Shown: positions 13,507 to 17,314 of the stretch, one piece after another
Numbering within the stretch: the first letter of the stretch is position 1
Layout of the letters: the number at the start of each line of letters is the position of its first letter
Assembly: GCA_964359785.1 (NCBI GenBank)
Contig: CAYHWL010000019.1
Location: 1-17,314 of the forward strand
Length of the DNA stretch: 17,314 nt
Direction of reading: 5' to 3'
Origin: JACQSU01 sp964359785
GTDB taxonomy: Archaea > Nanobdellota > Nanobdellia > Woesearchaeales > JAGWAF01
Translations under genes and position numbers: made by a program
The notes under the pieces: generated by a model
The model's input: the letters and a program-made list of their open reading frames with translations, nothing else
Databases searched by the model: none
What the model was told of the DNA's origin: nothing

Positions 13507-13570
13507 TTATCAACTTTCGCTTCATCATTCCCACCTCATCGTAGATAACTCTCTGGGAATGAGAATAGGA

Positions 13571-14494
13571 TTATTCATCCATGTGCCGCTTTACCCTTTC
13601 CAGGAATTCTGTGATGACTTCTCTGCCGTCCTTTCCGCAATATTTTGCCATCTGTTTGGCCATCTCCATGGTGGCTGCTATTAGCATGTTTTCTGGCGTT
13701 CCGCAGTCATACCAATACCCTTCGACTGCCACTGTTTTGAGCCTATGTTGTGCGAGGTATCCTTTGAGAAGATCTGTTATCTCATACTGTCCGCGTTCGC
13801 TTTTTTGCAGTAGGTTAATCCGATCGAACACGTTCTCATGGTGCTCGCTTCCAAGGATGTATGCGCCGACCACCACTTCCTTTGTTTGGAATGGATGTAG
13901 AAGCATTGGCTCATCATTTACAACATACGCTTGAGGTTTTTCCACTAGATCTTCCAGCTGTCCATCCTCTCCTCGTTGTATCATCCCGAATTTTGCTTTA
14001 TACCCTCCAGATGAGGTTTTCTCAAACAGGTTCTCGTCTGTTTTCTTGCGTTTTACAAAGGCCACTGCGCCTCCGCGGAACTCTTCCATAGGTTTTTTGA
14101 GGAAGTTTTCATCTTCAAAGATATTATCACCTAGAACTACGCATATGTCATCCACAAATTGCACATTGCCTGTCCTATCTCTGGTTGTGCAATGCTCTCT
14201 TGCGCATTTTATCGCGTCTGCTATCCCTGCTGTGGGGTTCTCCTGTCTTGCATAATGTATCCGAGTTTCACCTATCCTTTCCCGTGCTTCTGCGCTCTCA
14301 AGGACATTTCCAAAATACTGCAGTTGGTGTGGCGAAGATACAATGATGATATCTTTTATCCCTGCGTTGGCCAGGTACTGTATCGGTTTTTGTATCATAG
14401 CCTGGTCATATACTTGTAGTAGGTGTTTATTGGTGCCTCTGGTGACTGGATAGAAGCGTGTAGCAAGCCCTCCAGCTGTGATTATTCCCCTCAT
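13571..14494 (-). CDS. RmlA-type sugar-1-phosphate nucleotidyltransferase
   Basis: This 307-residue protein is a nucleotidyl transferase of the RmlA/RfbA class (glucose-1-phosphate thymidylyl- or uridylyltransferase). It has the nucleotide-binding GG..TR loop (MRGIITAGGLATRFYPVT, 1-18), the catalytic-lysine region NKHLLQVYDQAMIQKPI at 22-38, the QENPTAGIADAI segment at 84-95, metal-binding LGDNIF at 121-126, EKP at 185-187, RGQYEITDL at 234-242, and GYWYDCGTPENM near 259-270. It makes the activated sugar (dTDP- or UDP-glucose) for glycan synthesis. No rml partners lie nearby, so the nucleotide specificity is open. The mRNA is probably leaderless, with a TATA-like box at 14517-14527. Confidence 0.9.
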   Translation of the reverse strand: MRGIITAGGLATRFYPVTRGTNKHLLQVYDQAMIQKPIQYLANAGIKDIIIVSSPHQLQYFGNVLESAEARERIGETRIHYARQENPTAGIADAIKCAREHCTTRDRTGNVQFVDDICVVLGDNIFEDENFLKKPMEEFRGGAVAFVKRKKTDENLFEKTSSGGYKAKFGMIQRGEDGQLEDLVEKPQAYVVNDEPMLLHPFQTKEVVVGAYILGSEHHENVFDRINLLQKSERGQYEITDLLKGYLAQHRLKTVAVEGYWYDCGTPENMLIAATMEMAKQMAKYCGKDGREVITEFLERVKRHMDE

Positions 14495-14516
14495 GATGAA
14501 TAGGGAGTGGGTTTCA

Positions 14517-14527
14517 CATTAAAAATG
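14517..14527 (-). promoter_or_regulatory. TATA box for the nucleotidyltransferase
   Basis: CATTTTTAATG on the minus strand is centred about 28 bases before the ATG at 14494, with no ribosome-binding site between: a leaderless promoter. Confidence 0.5.
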
Positions 14528-14551
14528 TAGGACATTTTGGATCAAGACTCG

Positions 14552-14568
14552 GTAGGGAGCAGGATTTG
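14552..14568. repeat. Imperfect copy of the tRNA-Leu 3' end (possible att scar)
   Basis: GTAGGGAGCAGGATTTG matches the plus-strand sequence of the tRNA-Leu 3' end (GCAGGGAGCAGGATTCG, 14643-14659) at 15 of 17 positions, including 13 consecutive bases (14554-14566 and 14645-14657). Copies of tRNA 3' ends are typical of integrase attachment sites. Only about 90 bases separate the two and no integrase is present, so it would be a remnant at most, or a decayed tRNA copy. Confidence 0.4.
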
Positions 14569-14601
14569 CATGATGACTGTGGTCATTAGCGTACAAATCC
14601 T
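14561..14601. repeat. Nested inverted repeat downstream of tRNA-Leu
   Basis: AGGATTTG at 14561-14568 is perfectly complementary to CAAATCCT at 14594-14601. Inside, ATGAC at 14573-14577 pairs with GTCAT at 14582-14586 around a 4-base loop, extendable by flanking pairs. It sits past the 3' end of tRNA-Leu and could fold into a terminator, a processing hairpin or a small RNA. The surrounding gap 14495-14641 holds no coding sequence that I can support. Confidence 0.4.
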
Positions 14602-14641
14602 ATAAGAATTTGTTGCGAACCCAAGAGTTCGAATTTCAATC

Positions 14642-14725
14642 TGCAGGGAGCAGGATTCGAACCTGCGAACGCACTAAGCGAACAGCTCTTGAGGCTGTCC
14701 CGTTTGACCACTCCGGAATCCCTGC
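14642..14725 (-). tRNA. tRNA-Leu, anticodon CAA
   Basis: The minus strand folds as a class II tRNA: acceptor GCAGGGA/TCCCTGC, D stem CCG/CGG, anticodon stem ACAGC/GCTGT with loop CTCAAGA giving anticodon CAA (reads UUG). A long variable arm (TCGCTTAGTGCG region) and T arm GCAGG-TTCGAAT-CCTGC follow. The discriminator base is A at 14642, as in leucine tRNAs. CCA is not encoded and must be added after transcription. No intron is seen. A TATA-like box lies upstream at 14748-14758, and the gene diverges from RNase J. Confidence 0.95.
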
Positions 14726-14747
14726 GTCAAAATCAAGAAAAGAGAGG

Positions 14748-14758
14748 CATTTATTAAT
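14748..14758 (-). promoter_or_regulatory. TATA box for tRNA-Leu
   Basis: ATTAATAAATG on the minus strand is centred about 28 bases before the tRNA 5' end at 14725, so the primary transcript would carry a very short leader. Confidence 0.5.
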
Positions 14759-14780
14759 CCTACGGACTATCGCCGATACT

Positions 14781-14788
14781 ATTATAAG
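14781..14788 (+). promoter_or_regulatory. TATA box for RNase J
   Basis: ATTATAAG is centred about 27 bases before the ATG at 14812 with no ribosome-binding site between, a leaderless promoter. It lies back to back with the tRNA-Leu promoter. Confidence 0.6.
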
Positions 14789-14811
14789 CCCCTTTTATAG
14801 CGCATTTCGAC

Positions 14812-16143
14812 ATGGCAATCGAGGTTCGCGCGGTAGGCGGTTTTGGTGAAGTCGGAAAGAACATGCTTGCCGTCCGTGTGGACAATGAGGTGGTCATCAT
14901 CGATCAAGGTCTGCATCTTCCAAACTATATCTCTGTCACGCAAGGCGAGGATGTCCTCAAGCTTTCGCCGCAACAGCTCATAAACGCGCAGGCTATTCCC
15001 GACGACACAATGATCGCCGATTGGCGTCATATGGTGAGGGCGATTGTGCCAAGCCATGCGCATCTTGACCATATCGGCGCGATACCTTATCTCGCCTCAA
15101 AATATGATTGTCCAGTCATCGCATCGCCCTTTACTATGACTGTCCTCAAAACAATTCTTGAAGATGAGCGTATCCGTATCTCAAACAGGCTTGTTTTCTG
15201 CCCGTTGAACGGCACAGTCAAGCTCACAAATGATATCTCTGTGCAATTGGTGGAGATAACCCATTCAACCCCGCAGTCTACGGTGGTTGTCATCCACACA
15301 AAATATGGGGCCGTGGTATATTCCAACGATTTCAAATTGGACAACAACCCCATTATAGGCAAACGGCCAAATTATCAGCTTCTAGAGAAGATAGGTAAGG
15401 ATGGCGTAGCGTTATTATTATGTGAGTGTCTTTACGCGCAGGCTGAAGGCAAGACTCCAAGTGAGGCTGTCGCAAAACAGATGCTTGAGGATGTCATGGT
15501 CCACGTCAACAGTAAGGGTAAGGGTATGGTGGTCACGACTTTTTCATCCCACATTGCGAGGCTAAAATCTATCATCGAATTCTCACGGCGTATCAATCGC
15601 AAGCCTGTCTTTTTAGGCCGTTCATTGGCCAAATACAGCGGTGCCGCGCAGGAATGTGGCATCTATGATTTCTCGAAGGTGGAGATCCTCAAGTATCCGC
15701 GGCAGATCCAGGCTAGGCTCTCTGATATCGCAAGGAAGAGAGAGAAGTATGTAGTGGTGGCTACGGGTCATCAGGGCGAGCCAAATTCAGTGCTCCACAA
15801 GATCAGCCATGGCAAGCTCAAATACCGCTTTAATACTGAGGATCATGTCGTCTTCAGTTGCAAGATCATCCCAAGCCAGATCAATGAGCGTAACCGTTCC
15901 GAGCTGGAGCATGATCTTCACGAATCTGGCGTGCGCATTTTCAAGGATATCCATGTTTCCGGACACGCGCAGAGAGAAGATCTCCGTGACTTTATCAAGC
16001 TCCTAAAGCCCCAGCACGTCTGTCCAAGCCACGGCGAGCCAAAGATGATGGAGGCATTTAGCATCTTAGGCCACGATCTAGGCTACGAATTGGATGAGAA
16101 TCTCCATCCAATCAAGAATGGTGAGTCTTTGCGCCTAAATTGA
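14812..16143 (+). CDS. rnj: Archaeal RNase J (beta-CASP ribonuclease)
   Basis: This 443-residue metallo-beta-lactamase/beta-CASP enzyme of the RNase J type is expected to degrade RNA 5' to 3' in the cytoplasm. The metal-binding series is visible: H82-A-H84-L-D86-H87 (SHAHLDHIGA), H151 (motif 3) and D173 in SNDFK (motif 4, often GDFK). Beta-CASP motif A is represented by E205 in LLLCECLYA, motif B by H385 in SGHA, and motif C by H407 in PSHGEP. The TGHQGEP stretch at 318-324 is diagnostic for RNase J. The length fits archaeal members, which lack the long bacterial C-terminal domain. It stands alone with its own leaderless promoter. Confidence 0.95.
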   Translation: MAIEVRAVGGFGEVGKNMLAVRVDNEVVIIDQGLHLPNYISVTQGEDVLKLSPQQLINAQAIPDDTMIADWRHMVRAIVPSHAHLDHIGAIPYLASKYDCPVIASPFTMTVLKTILEDERIRISNRLVFCPLNGTVKLTNDISVQLVEITHSTPQSTVVVIHTKYGAVVYSNDFKLDNNPIIGKRPNYQLLEKIGKDGVALLLCECLYAQAEGKTPSEAVAKQMLEDVMVHVNSKGKGMVVTTFSSHIARLKSIIEFSRRINRKPVFLGRSLAKYSGAAQECGIYDFSKVEILKYPRQIQARLSDIARKREKYVVVATGHQGEPNSVLHKISHGKLKYRFNTEDHVVFSCKIIPSQINERNRSELEHDLHESGVRIFKDIHVSGHAQREDLRDFIKLLKPQHVCPSHGEPKMMEAFSILGHDLGYELDENLHPIKNGESLRLN

Positions 16144-16170
16144 TCCTATTGCCTATCCCACTATAGAAGT

Positions 16171-16180
16171 TTTTATATAT
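16171..16180 (+). promoter_or_regulatory. TATA box for PCNA-cupin
   Basis: TTTTATATAT is centred about 27 bases before the PCNA ATG at 16202, with no evident Shine-Dalgarno site at usual spacing; leaderless transcription is likely. Confidence 0.65.
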
Positions 16181-16201
16181 CCTCAGGGAAACCCTTCGTC
16201 T

Positions 16202-16945
16202 ATGAAGCTCACACTAGCCGACCCGGGTTATATGAAGGACAGCATCTCGGTGATCTCTGAACTTGTGAACGAGGCTCGTTTCAAGATCACAAAAAATGGT
16301 ATTGAGCTTGTCGCCATGGATCCAGCCAATGTGGCGATGGTCATTTTCAAGCTTCTAGGGTCTTGCTTCACTGAGTATGAGCTGGAGAAGGATACCGAGC
16401 TCTCTATTGATCTCAACAATCTGAAGGCCATCTTAAGGAGGGCAAAGCCAAGCGATGCTCTCTCGCTAAGTCTTACTGATGATAACATGCTTCATATCAC
16501 TCTAAAAGGGGGTTCCACTAGGGATTTCTCGCTTCCCATAATCGAGATGGACCAGCGCGAACAGCGTGTCCCTGACTTGGATTTCCCAGTCAAGATCCAG
16601 ACCGTATGCTCTAACCTAGTAGATGCGATAGAAGATGTAGGTATCGTGGCGGAGTCTGTCGCTTTCGTTGCCCATCCTGATAAGTTTGTCGTGAAGGCGC
16701 AAGGCGACCTTTCGAAGGCGAATATCGAGATTCCAGTCTCTAAAGAGACGCAGATCCAAGTCAAGGGCGATAACATCCGCGCGAAGTATTCCATCGAATA
16801 TCTAAAAAAGATGATGGCCGGCGCAAAACTCTCACCTAATGTCGAGATCAGTTTTAATCAGGACTATCCGCTAAGGCTTGACTACAAAGTAGTCGACCGT
16901 GTCCTCTTGGCTTTCATCTTGGCTCCCAGGGTGGAGAACGATTAG
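16202..16945 (+). CDS. pcn: PCNA sliding clamp
   Basis: This is a 247-residue DNA polymerase sliding clamp. It shows the N-terminal domain start (MKLTLADPGYMKDSISVISELVNEARFKI...), the GIELVAMDPANVAMVIFKL segment at about 33-51 and ELSIDLNNLKAILRRAKPSDALSLSL at 66-91. The interdomain loop is near 115-127, and the closing motif YPLRLDYKV..VLLAFILAPRVE is at 222-245. PCNA forms a trimeric ring that tethers polymerases, FEN1, ligase and other PIP-box proteins to DNA. The length matches the archaeal family. Its stop TAG is followed immediately by the ATG of a small cupin, so the two are co-transcribed. Confidence 0.97.
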   Translation: MKLTLADPGYMKDSISVISELVNEARFKITKNGIELVAMDPANVAMVIFKLLGSCFTEYELEKDTELSIDLNNLKAILRRAKPSDALSLSLTDDNMLHITLKGGSTRDFSLPIIEMDQREQRVPDLDFPVKIQTVCSNLVDAIEDVGIVAESVAFVAHPDKFVVKAQGDLSKANIEIPVSKETQIQVKGDNIRAKYSIEYLKKMMAGAKLSPNVEISFNQDYPLRLDYKVVDRVLLAFILAPRVEND

Positions 16946-17248
16946 ATGGCGCATTATTCTATTGCAGATATTATCGCCTACGAAGCCGAGGGCATATTCT
17001 CTAAGGTGGTTCTCAAGGATAAGGCATTGAATGTTTCCCTCTTTTGTATGGCCGCTGGCACAGATATCGGCGTACACACCAGCACTAAGGAAGGGACTGT
17101 CTTTATTATCGAAGGTGAAGGGACTTTCACTTTAGGTGACGAACCAATCGCTATGAATCCTGGTGTGTTGATCCACATGAAAGCCGACCAGCCTCACAGC
17201 ATCCTTGTGATCAAGGACACGAGTTTCTTATTGACTCTAATAAATTAA
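16946..17248 (+). CDS. Small cupin-domain protein
   Basis: This 100-residue single-domain cupin begins directly after the PCNA stop. Cupin motif 1 is seen at about 38-60 (GTDIGVHTSTKEGTVFIIEGEGT). Only one of the usual two histidines is present (H44; the second position is S46), with E49 conserved. Motif 2 around 72-85 (NPGVLIHMKADQPHSI) supplies H84, with H77 nearby. The reduced metal-ligand set may weaken metal binding. Small cupins bind sugars, metals or other ligands; no substrate can be inferred. Its link to PCNA is positional only. Confidence 0.88.
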   Translation: MAHYSIADIIAYEAEGIFSKVVLKDKALNVSLFCMAAGTDIGVHTSTKEGTVFIIEGEGTFTLGDEPIAMNPGVLIHMKADQPHSILVIKDTSFLLTLIN

Positions 17249-17314
17249 TCGCGTGTCTTCGGGTGTGGGACAGAATTGATTTATCCTAACCAGTAAAGGT
17301 TGTGCCACAGGGAC

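Noticed and set aside
14561..14640. C/D box guide RNA
   Set aside because: An ATGATGA C-box-like sequence is present, but no CTGA D box or C'/D' pair follows at suitable spacing.
1..17314. CRISPR array, insertion sequence or toxin-antitoxin pair
   Set aside because: No regularly spaced repeats, transposase motifs or paired small toxin-like genes were seen on either strand.
17249..17314. Start of another gene at the right edge
   Set aside because: A weak TATA-like GATTTATCC is present near 17278, but too little sequence follows to support a gene or RNA.

Overview
The window is a gene-dense piece of an archaeal chromosome. The core genes are archaeal: the PCNA sliding clamp, archaeal NAC, Sec61-beta, a beta-CASP RNase J, RNase P RNA and a THUMP methyltransferase. 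A-T rich TATA-like boxes lie about 25-28 bases before many start codons, with no Shine-Dalgarno site between, which suggests widespread leaderless transcription. GyrA (a gene of bacterial origin in archaea), ScpB, and several small helical proteins that resemble, from memory, uncharacterised families of DPANN archaea (Woesearchaeota, Pacearchaeota and relatives) point to a DPANN-type genome. That placement is inference and rests on no database search.

Layout. 49-1684 (minus) holds two overlapping genes I do not recognise. 1771-2373 (plus) is an ACT-domain protein and 2443-3243 (plus) a single-pass surface protein of AT-rich composition. From 11656 down to 3284 almost everything is on the minus strand: a winged-helix protein, scpB, a tiny zinc-ribbon gene (9816-9971), gyrA, a THUMP methyltransferase, RNase P RNA (5621-6020), a 57-residue Sec61-beta gene (5425-5598), NAC, and a cassette of helical protein, MinD-like ATPase and membrane protein.

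Diverging from this run, 11779-12970 (plus) encodes three consecutive small coiled-coil proteins; the first two share a homologous C-terminal domain. Then come an unknown minus-strand protein, an RmlA-type sugar nucleotidyltransferase and tRNA-Leu(CAA). RNase J (14812-16143, plus) stands alone, and PCNA and a small cupin (16202-17248, plus) abut. The last 66 bases contain no gene I can support.

Themes. Chromosome maintenance (ScpB, gyrase A, PCNA, possibly the MinD cassette), RNA processing (RNase P, RNase J, tRNA methylation) and protein biogenesis (NAC next to Sec61-beta) sit together. The best candidates for undescribed biology are the coiled-coil trio facing the ScpB operon and the helical protein/MinD/membrane protein cassette. 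Three genes were found by direct reading rather than as long ORFs: RNase P RNA, Sec61-beta and the zinc ribbon.
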